A stretch of 46,161 nt of DNA, from assembly GCA_902782305.1 (NCBI GenBank), contig CACZMV010000024.1, forward strand, positions 1 through 46,161, read 5' to 3'. A model generated the notes under the pieces. It ran no database searches and was not told the DNA's origin. It saw only the letters and a list, made by a program, of their open reading frames with translations. Origin of the DNA: an uncultured Prevotellaceae bacterium. GTDB taxonomy: Bacteria > Bacteroidota > Bacteroidia > Bacteroidales > Bacteroidaceae. Shown here one piece after another: positions 15,089 to 24,929 of this stretch. Position 1 is the stretch's first letter. Every line of letters begins with the position of its first letter. The translations under genes were made by a program, and so were the position numbers.

Positions 15089-16891
15089 ATGAAACATCCA
15101 TTGCGTAGTGCGGTATGCACGGAAGGAAGAAGAATGGCAGGAGCGCGAGCACTCTGGGTAGCCACAGGTATGAAGCATGAGCAGTTTGGTAAGCCGATTA
15201 TTGCTATTGTCAATTCGTTCACGCAGTTTGTGCCTGGTCATACGCATCTGCATGAGATTGGTCAGATAGTTCGCGAAGAGATAGAGAAAATGGGCTGCTA
15301 TGCCGCTGAGTTCAATACCATTGCCATTGACGATGGTATTGCGATGGGACATGATGGCATGTTGTATAGTCTTCCGAGTCGCGACATCATTGCCGACAGC
15401 GTAGAATATATGGTAAATGCGCACAAGGCAGATGCCATGATTTGCATTTCGAACTGCGACAAAGTGACCCCAGGTATGCTGATGGCTTCGATGCGCCTGA
15501 ACATTCCAACGGTGTTCTGCTCAGGAGGACCTATGGAGGCTGGACGCTGGCGTGGCGAGAATGCCGACCTGATAACAGCGATGGTGAAAGGTGCAGATCC
15601 TTCTGTCACCGACGAGGAGATGAAGGAGATTGAGGAATGTGCTTGTCCTGGTTGCGGTTCATGCTCTGGTATGTTTACTGCCAATTCGATGAACTCGCTG
15701 ACAGAGGCCATCGGACTCTCACTTCCAGGTAATGGAACCATATTGGCAACTCATACCAATCGCGTAGAGTTGTTCAAGCAAGCGGCTCGTCAGGTGGTGA
15801 AGAATGCCTTTGCATACTATGAGAATGGCGACGAGAGCGTATTGCCTCGTAACATTGCTACCCGCAAGGCCTTCCTGAATGCCATGTCGTTGGACATTGC
15901 GATGGGTGGTTCGACGAATACCGTTCTCCATCTGTTAGCTGTGGCGCAAGAGGCTGGTGCCGATTTCACCATGAAGGATATCGACGCCCTTTCACGCAAG
16001 GTGCCCTGCCTCTGCAAGTTGGCTCCAAATACACAAAAATACAGTGTGCAGGAGTGCGGACGCGCTGGTGGCATCTTGGGTATCATGAACGAACTCAGCA
16101 AGGGTGGCCTGATTGATGGCTCTGCGCCTCGTGTGGACGGTATGACACTGGGCGAAGCGATGAAGGCTTACGATATTACTAGTAATACTAGAAGAACTAG
16201 TAATACTAGTATTTATTATACTGCTCCAGGCAATCGCTTCTCTACGAAGATGGGTTCGCAGTCGGAAGAGTGGGGCACGCTGGATACTGATCGTGCCAAT
16301 GGTTGTATTCGCGACCTCGAACACGCTTACACCAAGGATGGTGGTTTGGCTGTGCTCTTTGGCAATATTGCCCAGGATGGTTGCGTGGTGAAGACTGCTG
16401 GCGTGGATGAGAGTCTCTGGCACTTCGAAGGTCCTGCAGTAGTCTTCGACTCTCAGGAAGACGCCTGCGAGGGTATTCTGGGTGGCAAGGTGAAGAAAGG
16501 CGACTGCGTGGTGATTACCCACGAAGGTCCGAAGGGAGGTCCTGGTATGCAGGAGATGCTTTATCCCACCTCTTATATCAAGAGTATGCACATGGGTAAG
16601 GAGTGTGCGCTGATTACCGATGGACGCTTCTCTGGTGGTACGTCAGGTCTGAGCATCGGACATATCTCGCCAGAGGCTGCTGCTGGTGGTAACATTGGCA
16701 AGATTAAGGATGGTGACATCATTGTGATTGACATTCCTAATCGTTCTATCAATGTGAAACTGAGCGACGAGGAACTGGAGGCTCGTCCGCAACAGCCCAT
16801 GAAGCGCAATCGTCAGGTTTCTAAGGCTTTGCGTGCCTATGCTCAGAGTGTATCATCAGCCGACAAAGGTGGAGTAAGAATAATAGAATAA
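15089..16891 (+). CDS. ilvD: Dihydroxy-acid dehydratase IlvD
   Basis: A 600-residue Fe-S enzyme that dehydrates 2,3-dihydroxy-isovalerate and -methylvalerate to the 2-oxoacids of valine and isoleucine synthesis. The signatures are CDKVTPGML and [19 protein letters not shown] (cluster cysteines). [24 protein letters not shown] is near the C terminus. The length is normal. A variable surface loop near residue 365-375 is encoded by a CTAG-rich micro-repeat (16178-16210) and reads [18 protein letters not shown] in place of the usual loop. First gene of ilvD-ilvB-ilvN. Confidence 0.97.
   Translation: MKHPLRSAVCTEGRRMAGARALWVATGMKHEQFGKPIIAIVNSFTQFVPGHTHLHEIGQIVREEIEKMGCYAAEFNTIAIDDGIAMGHDGMLYSLPSRDIIADSVEYMVNAHKADAMICISNCDKVTPGMLMASMRLNIPTVFCSGGPMEAGRWRGENADLITAMVKGADPSVTDEEMKEIEECACPGCGSCSGMFTANSMNSLTEAIGLSLPGNGTILATHTNRVELFKQAARQVVKNAFAYYENGDESVLPRNIATRKAFLNAMSLDIAMGGSTNTVLHLLAVAQEAGADFTMKDIDALSRKVPCLCKLAPNTQKYSVQECGRAGGILGIMNELSKGGLIDGSAPRVDGMTLGEAMKAYDITSNTRRTSNTSIYYTAPGNRFSTKMGSQSEEWGTLDTDRANGCIRDLEHAYTKDGGLAVLFGNIAQDGCVVKTAGVDESLWHFEGPAVVFDSQEDACEGILGGKVKKGDCVVITHEGPKGGPGMQEMLYPTSYIKSMHMGKECALITDGRFSGGTSGLSIGHISPEAAAGGNIGKIKDGDIIVIDIPNRSINVKLSDEELEARPQQPMKRNRQVSKALRAYAQSVSSADKGGVRIIE
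16178..16210 (+). repeat. In-frame CTAG micro-repeat inside ilvD
   Basis: ACTAGTAATACTAG occurs twice (16178-16191 and 16196-16209), giving four CTAG sites in 33 bp. The reading frame is kept and the repeat encodes the Ser/Asn/Thr-rich loop of IlvD. Confidence 0.75.
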
Positions 16892-16892
16892 T

Positions 16893-18596
16893 ATGAGAGA
16901 TAGAATTACAGGAGCGAAAGCGCTGATGCGAGCCTTGCAGGCTGAAGGGGTAAAAACCATCTTTGGTTACCCTGGAGGTTCTATCATGCCCGTTTATGAT
17001 GCGCTGTTCGACTACACACGAGGTGAAAAGAAGTGTTTTGACCATATATTGGTGCGACATGAACAAGCTGCCACGCACGCTGCAGAGGGCTATGCCCGAG
17101 TGAGTGGCGAGGTGGGCGTAGCTTTGGTAACCAGCGGTCCTGGTGCCACGAACACCCTGACGGGTGTGGCTGATGCCATGTTGGACTCAACGCCTATGGT
17201 GGTGATTGCCGGCCAGGTGGCTATTGGCGCACTGGGTACGGATGCTTTCCAAGAAGTTGACCTTGTGGGTGTGGCTCAGCCAATCTCCAAATGGAGTTAT
17301 CAGATTCGTCATGCTGAGGATGTGGCATGGGCCGTTAGTCGTGCGTTCTATATCGCCCGCAGTGGTCGTCCTGGTCCTGTGGTGCTCGACTTCCCTCGTA
17401 ATGCACAAGTGGAGGAGATAGACTGGGAGCCAAAGAAGGTGGATTTCATCCGTTCTTATGTGGCATATCCCAAGTTGAATATGGATGCTGTTCGCGAGGC
17501 TGCTGAACTCATCAATAATGCCAAGAAGCCCTTGGCACTTGTTGGTCAGGGAGTAGAATTAGGAAATGCTCAGGAAGAACTGAAAGCATTCTTGGAGAAA
17601 GCTGATATTCCTGCTGGTCGCACCATGTTAGGTCTGAGTGCATTGCCCTCTAACCATCCGCTGAATGTGGGTATGCTGGGTATGCATGGCAACTATGCTG
17701 TCAACTTGAAAGAACAGGAGTGCGACGTGCTGATAGCTATTGGCATGCGCTTCTCTGATCGTGTGACAGGAAATACGAAGACTTACGCTAAGCAGGCCAA
17801 GATTATCCATCTGGATATTGACAAGAGCGAGATTGACAAGAACGTGAAGACCGATTTGGCTGTCATTGCAAATTGTAAGGAGTCGTTGCCCGCTATTACT
17901 GCATTGCTGAATAAGAATGAGCATCAGGAGTGGCGCGAATCTTTCAAGGAACTGGACCAGAAAGAGCGTGAGAAGGTAATAGAACCTGCCATCCATCCTA
18001 AGGAAGGTCCGCTGCTGATGGGTGAAATCGTGAATGCTGTGGCAGAGCAGGCTCCTGAAGGAACAGTGCTTGTAACGGATGTTGGTCAGAACCAGTTGTT
18101 TGCCACCCGCTATTTCAAATACCATCAGAAGCGCAGCATCTGTACCAGTGGTGGACTGGGTACCATGGGTTATGGAATGCCTGCAGCCATTGGAGCTACG
18201 TTTGCCACCGACCGTACCGTTTGTTGCTTTATGGGTGATGGCGGTTTCCAGATGTGTATTGAGGAATTGGGTACCATCATGGAACAACAGGCTCCTGTGA
18301 AGATGATTCTCATGAACAACCACTACCTCGGCAATGTGCGTCAGTGGCAGGATATGTTCTGGATGCGTCGTAAGTCGTTCACCAAGATGATGAATCCCAA
18401 CTACGAGCTGATAGCCAAGGGCTATGGTATTGCTTATGAAGCTGTTACGGACCGCAAGAACTTAGCTGCTGCTGTAGAGAAGATGTTGGCGACAAAAGGT
18501 CCGTTCATCCTTGAGTGTGCTATCAAGGAGGATGACGACGTACTGCCAATGACACCTCCAGGTATGAATGTGGATGATATGATGCTAGAAATATAA
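16893..18596 (+). CDS. ilvB: Acetolactate synthase large subunit IlvB
   Basis: A 567-residue thiamine-diphosphate enzyme that joins pyruvate with pyruvate or 2-oxobutyrate, the first committed step of valine/leucine/isoleucine synthesis. The catalytic glutamate lies in RHEQAATHAAEGYAR. The central FAD-type domain follows, and the thiamine-diphosphate motif is GDGGFQMCIEELGTI followed by NNHYLGNVRQWQ. The start is one base after the ilvD stop codon. Full length. Confidence 0.97.
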   Translation: MRDRITGAKALMRALQAEGVKTIFGYPGGSIMPVYDALFDYTRGEKKCFDHILVRHEQAATHAAEGYARVSGEVGVALVTSGPGATNTLTGVADAMLDSTPMVVIAGQVAIGALGTDAFQEVDLVGVAQPISKWSYQIRHAEDVAWAVSRAFYIARSGRPGPVVLDFPRNAQVEEIDWEPKKVDFIRSYVAYPKLNMDAVREAAELINNAKKPLALVGQGVELGNAQEELKAFLEKADIPAGRTMLGLSALPSNHPLNVGMLGMHGNYAVNLKEQECDVLIAIGMRFSDRVTGNTKTYAKQAKIIHLDIDKSEIDKNVKTDLAVIANCKESLPAITALLNKNEHQEWRESFKELDQKEREKVIEPAIHPKEGPLLMGEIVNAVAEQAPEGTVLVTDVGQNQLFATRYFKYHQKRSICTSGGLGTMGYGMPAAIGATFATDRTVCCFMGDGGFQMCIEELGTIMEQQAPVKMILMNNHYLGNVRQWQDMFWMRRKSFTKMMNPNYELIAKGYGIAYEAVTDRKNLAAAVEKMLATKGPFILECAIKEDDDVLPMTPPGMNVDDMMLEI

Positions 18597-18597
18597 T

Positions 18598-19143
18598 ATG
18601 GAAGAGAAGAAGAAATTATATACGCTGCTGGTTTATTCAGAGAACATTGCTGGTATTCTGAATCAGATTACCGCTGTATTCACCCGTCGTCAGGTGAATA
18701 TCGAGAGTCTGAACGTGTCGGCCTCCAGCATTGAGGGTGTTCATAAGTACACCATTACTGCGTGGAGCGATGAAGACCAGATTATCAAGATTACCAAGCA
18801 GATAGAAAAGAAGATAGATGTCGTTAAGGCTAACTACTTCACAGACGATCAGTTGTTTATCCGTGAATCAGGACTCTATAAGCTCTCTACGGAGAGTGTG
18901 TTGCAGAATCCTGAGATTTCGCGTACCATCCGTCGCAACGATGCCAGTATTATGGAGGTGAATCCCACCTATACCGTTGTGATGAAGAATGGACGCACGG
19001 ATGATATCATATCGCTGTATCATGCCCTGAACGAGTTTGGTTGTGTACTTCAATATACTCGAAGCGGACGTATAGCTGTTACTCGTGGTACTCAGGAGCA
19101 GGTTAGCGAATTCTTGAAGGAAAGGGAGAACTTGCATGAATAA
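18598..19143 (+). CDS. ilvN: Acetolactate synthase regulatory subunit IlvN/IlvH
   Basis: A 181-residue small subunit. Its N-terminal ACT domain (LYTLLVYSENIAGILNQITAVFTRRQVNIESLNV) binds valine for feedback inhibition. A second ACT-like half begins near residue 75. It starts 1 bp after ilvB and overlaps the thioesterase gene by 8 bp, so the genes are translationally coupled. Confidence 0.95.
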   Translation: MEEKKKLYTLLVYSENIAGILNQITAVFTRRQVNIESLNVSASSIEGVHKYTITAWSDEDQIIKITKQIEKKIDVVKANYFTDDQLFIRESGLYKLSTESVLQNPEISRTIRRNDASIMEVNPTYTVVMKNGRTDDIISLYHALNEFGCVLQYTRSGRIAVTRGTQEQVSEFLKERENLHE

Positions 19144-19876
19144 GGTTGGTTGTTATTCTTTCCTTGCTGAGCCGTTCCACTGTGATTTCAGTGGACGTCT
19201 CTTTATGGGACATCTGGGTAACCATATGCTGAATGCTGCTGATTTCCATTCAACGGATCGTGGATTTGGTATGAAGTATCTTATGACTATCAATCGCTCA
19301 TGGGTACTTTCACGTTTGGCTATCGAGATGGATGAAATGCCCCAGCAGTACACGAAGTTTAATGTGGAGACGTGGGTGGAGAGTGCTATGCGCTACTTTA
19401 CTTCGCGTAATTTCGCCGTTGTCGGAGAAGACGGAAAAACCTATGGCTTTGGACGTAGTATCTGGGCAATGATTGATACAGAGAGTCGTCAGCCTACAGA
19501 TATCCTAGCCATTCACGATGGTGCCATTAACCAGTGGATAGAGAAAGACAAGGAATGTCCCATTGACAAGGGTGGGCGAGTGAAGATGAGCGATAATGCC
19601 CAATTGGTTCGAACCATCGATACCTATTATAATGATGTAGATATCAATGGGCATATCAATAGCGTGAAATATATCGAACACGTGCTCGACCTTTGGACGT
19701 TGGACTGGTATCGTACGCACCAGGTTAAGCGTTTTGAGATAGCCTATGTGGCTGAGGCGCATGCTGGTGACCAGCTTTCATTCTATCAGGAGCAGACGGG
19801 AGAAATGGAGTATTGCGTCCGTATAGTACGCACGGATGGAACAGAGTGCTGTCGTAGCAAGGTTGTTTTCAAATAG
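19136..19876 (+). CDS. Acyl-ACP thioesterase, FatA/FatB type
   Basis: A 246-residue double-hotdog thioesterase. The C-terminal half has the catalytic Asp/Asn/His pattern of plant Fat enzymes, DINGHINSVKYIEHVLD (compare DxNxHxNxVKYI). The N-terminal half carries the first hotdog (WVLSRLAIEMDEMPQQYTKFNVETWV). It releases fatty acids from acyl carrier protein. Its coupling to ilv genes suggests a link between branched-chain precursors and fatty-acid release, for example iso/anteiso chains; that is inference. From memory, related Bacteroidales have ilvC next in line; here an ABC-F gene follows. Confidence 0.9.
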   Translation: MNKVGCYSFLAEPFHCDFSGRLFMGHLGNHMLNAADFHSTDRGFGMKYLMTINRSWVLSRLAIEMDEMPQQYTKFNVETWVESAMRYFTSRNFAVVGEDGKTYGFGRSIWAMIDTESRQPTDILAIHDGAINQWIEKDKECPIDKGGRVKMSDNAQLVRTIDTYYNDVDINGHINSVKYIEHVLDLWTLDWYRTHQVKRFEIAYVAEAHAGDQLSFYQEQTGEMEYCVRIVRTDGTECCRSKVVFK

Positions 19877-19882
19877 TTTGCG

Positions 19883-21829
19883 ATGATATCAGTTGAATCC
19901 TTGCATGTAGAGTTTGGCGTTAAACCCCTGTTTACGGATGCCAGTTTCGTGGTCAATGATCGCGACCGTATTGCTCTTGTGGGTAAAAACGGAGCAGGGA
20001 AGTCGACGCTACTGAAAATACTCTGTGGCTTACAGCAACCAACCAGTGGTGTGGTTAGTGTACCTAACGACACCACCATCGGTTATCTGCCTCAGGTCAT
20101 GATTCTTCAGGACGATACAACCGTTCGTGAAGAGGCGCAGAAAGCCTTTGCTGACATCACGAAGATGAAGGAACGCATAGAACGTATGAACCAGCAGTTA
20201 GCGGAACGTACCGATTATGAGAGTGCTGACTACATGGCCTTGGTGGAGAAATTCACCCAGGAACATGAGCGCTATATGATGATGGGAGCAGAGAACTATG
20301 AGGCTGAGATAGAACGCACGTTGGTGGGATTGGGATTTGAACGTTCAGACTTCGAGCGTCCTACTAGCGAGTTCAGTGGAGGTTGGCGCATGCGTATTGA
20401 ATTGGCCAAGATTCTTTTGCAGAAACCTGATGTGCTGTTGCTCGACGAGCCTACGAACCATCTGGATATTGAGTCTATACAGTGGTTGGAACAATTTCTG
20501 GCACAGAGCGCTAAGGCTGTGGTGCTGGTTAGTCACGACCGTGCATTTATCAATAATGTGTCTAATCGTACGCTCGAGATTTCTTGCGGTCGTATCGTTG
20601 ACTACAAGGTGAAGTATGACGAATATGTCACCCTTCGCAAGGAACGTCGCGAACAGCAACTGCGAGCTTATGAGAATCAGCAGAAAGAGATAGCTGATAT
20701 GCGTCAGTTTATAGAGCGCTTCCGCTACCAGGCAACCAAGGCTGTACAGGTTCAGCAGAAAATCAAGCAATTAGAGAAAATTGTACCCATTGAAATAGAT
20801 GAGGTAGATAATTCTGCGATGCATCTGAAATTCCCTCCTTGTCTGCGTTCAGGCGATTACCCCATCATTTGCGAAGAGGTGGCTAAGAGCTATGGCGCGC
20901 ATACCGTATTCTCCAATGTCAACCTGACTATCAAACGCGGAGAGAAAGTGGCTTTTGTAGGTAAGAATGGTGAGGGTAAGTCTACTTTGGTAAAATGTAT
21001 CATGGGTGAGATTCCCTTTGAGGGCAACTTGAAAGTGGGTCACAATATCCAAATAGGCTATTTTGCACAGAACCAAGCCCAATTGCTGGATGAGAGTCTA
21101 ACGGTCTTCCAGACTATAGACTATGTGGCAAAAGGTGAGATTCGCTTGAAAATCAATGATATCTTGGGAGCCTTTATGTTTGGTGGTGAAGAATCAGACA
21201 AGAAAGTAAAGGTGCTGAGTGGTGGAGAGCGCAGTCGATTGGCTATGATTCGCTTGTTGCTGGAACCTGTTAATCTGTTGATTCTTGATGAGCCTACAAA
21301 CCATCTGGATATGGCTTCCAAGGATGTGCTGAAAGAGGCCATCCGTGCCTTTGACGGTACGGCTATTGTGGTTTCCCACGACCGTGAGTTCCTCGATGGT
21401 CTCGTTACGAAGGTCTATGAGTTTGGTGGGGGTAAAGTGAAGGAACACCTGGGAGGTATCTATGATTTCTTGCAGAGCAGGAATATCTCTGAGCTTTCAC
21501 AGTTGCAGAGTGCGCCAAATTCGCCTAATACGAGTGTTTCTAGTAGTCCTAGTAGTTCTAGCTCACCAAGTCCCAATGCCCAGAGTTATGCTGAGCGCAA
21601 GGAAGAGCAAAAGCGGATACGTAAGGCTGAAAAGGCTGTGGAGGAGTCTGAAAGGAAAATCAGCAATATGGAACGAAGACTGAAAGAACTTGATGATCTG
21701 CTGATGAAACCTGAGAACGCCTCAAATATGGAGTTTGTCACAGAGTATACCTCGACAAAGAAAGCATTAGACGAAGAGGTGGAACGCTGGGAACGACTCT
21801 CAGAGGAATTGGAAAACATTTCTAATTAA
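19883..21829 (+). CDS. ABC-F family ATPase
   Basis: A 648-residue soluble protein with two ATP-binding cassettes and no membrane segment. NBD1 has GKNGAGKST (about residue 34) and FSGGWRMRIELAKIL...LLLDEPTNHLD. NBD2 has GKNGEGKST and LSGGERSRLAMIRLLL...LILDEPTNHLD. The inter-domain linker is charged, as in ABC-F factors that act on the ribosome's E site. After NBD2 comes a Ser/Pro-rich linker (residues about 550-570) coded by a CTAG micro-repeat, then a Lys/Glu-rich coiled coil (575-648). Closest in layout to Uup/YdiF-type proteins. A housekeeping translation factor is more likely than a drug-resistance factor. Confidence 0.93.
   Translation: MISVESLHVEFGVKPLFTDASFVVNDRDRIALVGKNGAGKSTLLKILCGLQQPTSGVVSVPNDTTIGYLPQVMILQDDTTVREEAQKAFADITKMKERIERMNQQLAERTDYESADYMALVEKFTQEHERYMMMGAENYEAEIERTLVGLGFERSDFERPTSEFSGGWRMRIELAKILLQKPDVLLLDEPTNHLDIESIQWLEQFLAQSAKAVVLVSHDRAFINNVSNRTLEISCGRIVDYKVKYDEYVTLRKERREQQLRAYENQQKEIADMRQFIERFRYQATKAVQVQQKIKQLEKIVPIEIDEVDNSAMHLKFPPCLRSGDYPIICEEVAKSYGAHTVFSNVNLTIKRGEKVAFVGKNGEGKSTLVKCIMGEIPFEGNLKVGHNIQIGYFAQNQAQLLDESLTVFQTIDYVAKGEIRLKINDILGAFMFGGEESDKKVKVLSGGERSRLAMIRLLLEPVNLLILDEPTNHLDMASKDVLKEAIRAFDGTAIVVSHDREFLDGLVTKVYEFGGGKVKEHLGGIYDFLQSRNISELSQLQSAPNSPNTSVSSSPSSSSSPSPNAQSYAERKEEQKRIRKAEKAVEESERKISNMERRLKELDDLLMKPENASNMEFVTEYTSTKKALDEEVERWERLSEELENISN
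21538..21567 (+). repeat. In-frame CTAG micro-repeat inside the ABC-F gene
   Basis: TCTAGTAGTCC, TAGTAGTTCTAGC and similar units place three CTAG sites in 30 bp. They encode the Ser/Pro linker SSSPSSSSSPSP between NBD2 and the C-terminal coiled coil. Confidence 0.65.
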
Positions 21830-21844
21830 TAATAACTAAACAAG

Positions 21845-23872
21845 ATGAAAAAATTACTGATTGTTATGGCATTAACTACAATGACAGTCGCAGCATCAGC
21901 ACAGCTTCGCTCAGGTATTAACCTGAACGATCTTGATACAAGTGTGCGCCCTGCTGACGACTTCTACGAGTATGCCTGTGGCGGATGGATGAAAGCCAAT
22001 CCGCTGCCCGCTGCCTATTCACGTTATGGCAGTTTTGACCGTTTGGGTGAAGACAACAACAAACGTATCAATGGTATTCTGAAAGAACTGTTGGAGAACA
22101 CCTATCCTCAGGGAAGTGTAGAGCAGCAGTTGAGTGACCTTTACAAACTGGCTATGGACTCTGCACGCAGAGAGAAAGAAGGTGTGGCTCCAATCATGGA
22201 CGATTTGAAAGCTTTGGAGAAAGCTAAGAACAAGGAGCAGTTGTTTAAAGTGCAACTCGCGATGATGCCTTATGGTGATTCTGAGATTTTTGGTGCCTAT
22301 ATCGGTGCTGACGAGAAGAATGCTACAGAGAATATCCTGAATATCTACCAGAGCGGTCTGACACTTGGACAGAAGGATTATTATCTGGAGAACGATGAGG
22401 CTACAAAGAAGATTCGCGAAGCCTACAAAAAGCATATTGTCAATATGTTCCAACTCTTTGGCTTCAAGAAAGGTGCTGCCGAGAAGAAGATGAAGAATAT
22501 CCTCAAGATTGAGACTGCACTTGCCAAGGTTTCTAAGTCTCGTACAGAACTTCGTGATCCTATTGCCAACTATCACAAGATGACCCTCAAGGAGTTTGAT
22601 GCCAACTATCCCCACTTCCAACTGGAAAAGCAGATGAATGCAAAAGGCATCAAGACCGAATACATTCAGGAGATGGTCGTTGGTCAACCAGAGTTTATGG
22701 CTGCTGCAGACAAAATCTTTGCAGAGATGACCGCTGCAGAATATCGTGACGTGATGGAGTGGGGCCTTATCGATTCTGCTACAGGCTATCTGAACGATGC
22801 TGTTCGTGCAGAGAACTTCGAATTCTATGGTAAAGTGTTCTCGGGTCGCCAGCAAGATCATCCCCTGTGGCGTCGTGCAACCAATCAGGTGCAGGGCGTT
22901 ATGGGTGAGGCTTTAGGTCGCATCTATGTGAAGAAGTATTTCCCCGCCTCTTCTAAAGAGCGCATGAAGACTTTGGTAGAGAATCTGCGTATTGCTCTTG
23001 GCGAACGTATTGCTGCTCAGGATTGGATGGACGATTCGACGAAAGTGAATGCTCTTTTGAAGCTTAATACTTTCTATGTAAAGATAGGATATCCCGATCG
23101 TTGGACAGATATGTCTTCTCTTAAAATTGATGTGAAAAAATCATACTATGAGAACATGAAGGAGTGTGCCCGTTTTTGGACTGCATGGCGTATCAATCAT
23201 ACAGCAGGAAAACCTGTTGATCGTGATGATTGGCATATGACTCCGCAAACGGTAAATGCATACTATAATCCAACCACCAATGAGATTTGCTTTCCTGCTG
23301 GTATTCTGCAAGTTCCGTTCTTTGATGCAACGGCTGACGATGCCTTTAACTATGGTGCGATTGGTGTAGTAATTGGGCATGAAATGACCCATGGATTTGA
23401 TGACCAGGGTCGTCGCTATGATAAGGATGGAAATATGCATGATTGGTGGACTTCTGAAGATGGAAAGAACTTTACTTTGAGAACTGATAAGTATGCTGAT
23501 TTCTTCTCAAAGATAAAGGTGCTTCCCGATCTCAATGCGAATGGTCGTCTGACCCTGGGTGAGAACCTTGCTGATCATGGTGGTCTTCAGGTGGCTTGGT
23601 ATGCATATAAGAACGCAACAAAGCGCAATCCTCTTCCCGTTATTGACGGGTTGACACCTGACCAACGTTTCTTCCTTGCCTATGCTGGTGTTTGGGCAGG
23701 CAATATTACTGAGGCTGAAATCCGTAATCGTACCAAGAGTGATCCTCATTCTTTGGGTCGTTTCCGTGTCAATGGAGCCCTGCCTCATATCGACATGTGG
23801 TACGATGCTTTTGGCGTTAAAGAAGGTGATAAAATGTTCATTCCAAAGTCGGAACGTCTGCCCCTTTGGTAA
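21845..23872 (+). CDS. M13-family zinc endopeptidase (PepO/neprilysin type), exported
   Basis: A 675-residue peptidase with a signal peptide (MKKLLIVMALTTMTVAASAQ). The N-terminal M13 domain starts with DTSVRPADDFYEYACGGWMKANPLP. The catalytic domain has the zinc motif HEMTHGFDDQG and the third ligand Glu in GENLADHGGLQVAWYAY. NAYYNPTTNEICFPAGILQ upstream is the substrate-strand motif. It is expected to cut oligopeptides in the periplasm. It lies 15 bp after the ABC-F gene and ends in a clear terminator. Confidence 0.95.
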   Translation: MKKLLIVMALTTMTVAASAQLRSGINLNDLDTSVRPADDFYEYACGGWMKANPLPAAYSRYGSFDRLGEDNNKRINGILKELLENTYPQGSVEQQLSDLYKLAMDSARREKEGVAPIMDDLKALEKAKNKEQLFKVQLAMMPYGDSEIFGAYIGADEKNATENILNIYQSGLTLGQKDYYLENDEATKKIREAYKKHIVNMFQLFGFKKGAAEKKMKNILKIETALAKVSKSRTELRDPIANYHKMTLKEFDANYPHFQLEKQMNAKGIKTEYIQEMVVGQPEFMAAADKIFAEMTAAEYRDVMEWGLIDSATGYLNDAVRAENFEFYGKVFSGRQQDHPLWRRATNQVQGVMGEALGRIYVKKYFPASSKERMKTLVENLRIALGERIAAQDWMDDSTKVNALLKLNTFYVKIGYPDRWTDMSSLKIDVKKSYYENMKECARFWTAWRINHTAGKPVDRDDWHMTPQTVNAYYNPTTNEICFPAGILQVPFFDATADDAFNYGAIGVVIGHEMTHGFDDQGRRYDKDGNMHDWWTSEDGKNFTLRTDKYADFFSKIKVLPDLNANGRLTLGENLADHGGLQVAWYAYKNATKRNPLPVIDGLTPDQRFFLAYAGVWAGNITEAEIRNRTKSDPHSLGRFRVNGALPHIDMWYDAFGVKEGDKMFIPKSERLPLW

Positions 23873-23899
23873 TGTAATTTGTCAAAATTGATAAAAATG

Positions 23900-23934
23900 C
23901 CGTCGTAAATATAAAATTTACGGCGGTTTTTTTT
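23900..23934 (+). terminator. Intrinsic terminator after the M13 peptidase
   Basis: CCGTCGTAAAT (23900-23910) pairs with ATTTACGGCGG (23916-23926) over 11 bp with one G-U pair and a 5-base loop, then eight T. It separates the ilv-to-peptidase unit from the signalling module. Confidence 0.92.
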
Positions 23935-23961
23935 GTGTTTCTGAAAAAATTATTATCTTTG
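23932..23961 (+). promoter_or_regulatory. Promoter of the kinase/AAA+ signalling operon
   Basis: TTTG (23932-23935), an 18-bp spacer, then TATCTTTG (23954-23961). The upstream box overlaps the end of the preceding terminator's T tract. The ATG of the first gene is at 23985. Confidence 0.6.
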
Positions 23962-23984
23962 CAACAATTATACCTACTACTATT

Positions 23985-24923
23985 ATGTTTGATAACAATT
24001 CAGATATCGAAAAAACGCAAAGAAACGTGAGACCTCAGCAGGTTTTTGAGCGTGGCGCACGACCAGAACAAGGTCCTATGCAGATGCAAATGGCTCAAAA
24101 GCAAGCTCAGGCTGCAGGTCGCCCATGTCCTTACTGTGGCGCAATTAACGAACTTGAGGCAATGTTCTGTGCCCAATGTGGTCAACCCATCAGTAAAATG
24201 ATATGTCCACATTGTGGAGCAGAGATGGACCCTGACGCTGACTTTTGCGAATCATGTCATCACTATATCAAGAAAGATGTTTGTTCTTTCTGTGGCTCCC
24301 ATCTTTCAGGTATTGAACCATATTGTCCCGATTGCGGCAGTCCTCGTGGCGGTATCGTTTGTCCCACTTGTCATACCCTGAACGAATTTGCTTTTTGCAA
24401 GAAGTGTGGGGCAGCTTTGACGGAAGAAGCCCGTATGTTGGTTAAACAGCTGCAGCTAAATCCTGATTATCAGGAATTGCTTGAAATAGTTCGCGATTAC
24501 TCCAATCTTGAAAATGCACTTCCCTATAATTCTGAGCGCGATATTGTGCGTGAACAGATGAATGCCAGACTTCGTGAGCGTGTATTGTCTCTCTTGGCTA
24601 AGGATGAAGGAATTGAAATTCCTGTCATTCCCAAAGTGGAGTCTAAACGCATGACCCGCGAAGAACTTGAGGAGCAGAAAATGGTCAAGATTAAGATGCT
24701 GTCGGCTATCCTAGACAAGTTGGCTGTTGTTCCCACTTCATCACCAGTCAAAGCCCGTAACTTTGCGATGGCTTGCAAACCTCAGGGTGTTCGTTTGGCT
24801 TGGGTCTGCAATTACAAGCATGCTATGCATAGCAGTCCTTGTGGATGTGCTAAGCCTCATCTTGGTGGCAAGTGGGTTGTGTTAGGAAAGAATAGTAAAG
24901 AAGAAATTAAAGACGACAAATAA
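23985..24923 (+). CDS. Four-zinc-ribbon protein, first gene of the signalling operon
   Basis: A 312-residue soluble protein. After a Gln/Met-rich N-terminal region come eight CxxC knuckles at 48-51, 62-65, 74-77, 88-91, 100-103, 114-117, 126-129 and 138-141, enough for four zinc ribbons in a row. Residues 150-250 are helical and charged. The C-terminal part (about 250-300) has further cysteines (AWVCNYKHAMHSSPCGC). EKTQRNVRP near residue 10 resembles the threonine motifs in the next protein, so it may be a kinase substrate. It is 6 bp from the kinase gene. I do not recognise a characterised family; a scaffold or client adaptor role is inference. Confidence 0.85.
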   Translation: MFDNNSDIEKTQRNVRPQQVFERGARPEQGPMQMQMAQKQAQAAGRPCPYCGAINELEAMFCAQCGQPISKMICPHCGAEMDPDADFCESCHHYIKKDVCSFCGSHLSGIEPYCPDCGSPRGGIVCPTCHTLNEFAFCKKCGAALTEEARMLVKQLQLNPDYQELLEIVRDYSNLENALPYNSERDIVREQMNARLRERVLSLLAKDEGIEIPVIPKVESKRMTREELEEQKMVKIKMLSAILDKLAVVPTSSPVKARNFAMACKPQGVRLAWVCNYKHAMHSSPCGCAKPHLGGKWVVLGKNSKEEIKDDK

Positions 24924-24929
24924 AGTTCT

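Noticed and set aside
19883-21829. ABC-F gene as an antibiotic-resistance determinant
   Set aside because: It sits in a biosynthetic operon, has a housekeeping-type layout with a C-terminal coiled coil, and shows no sign of transfer.
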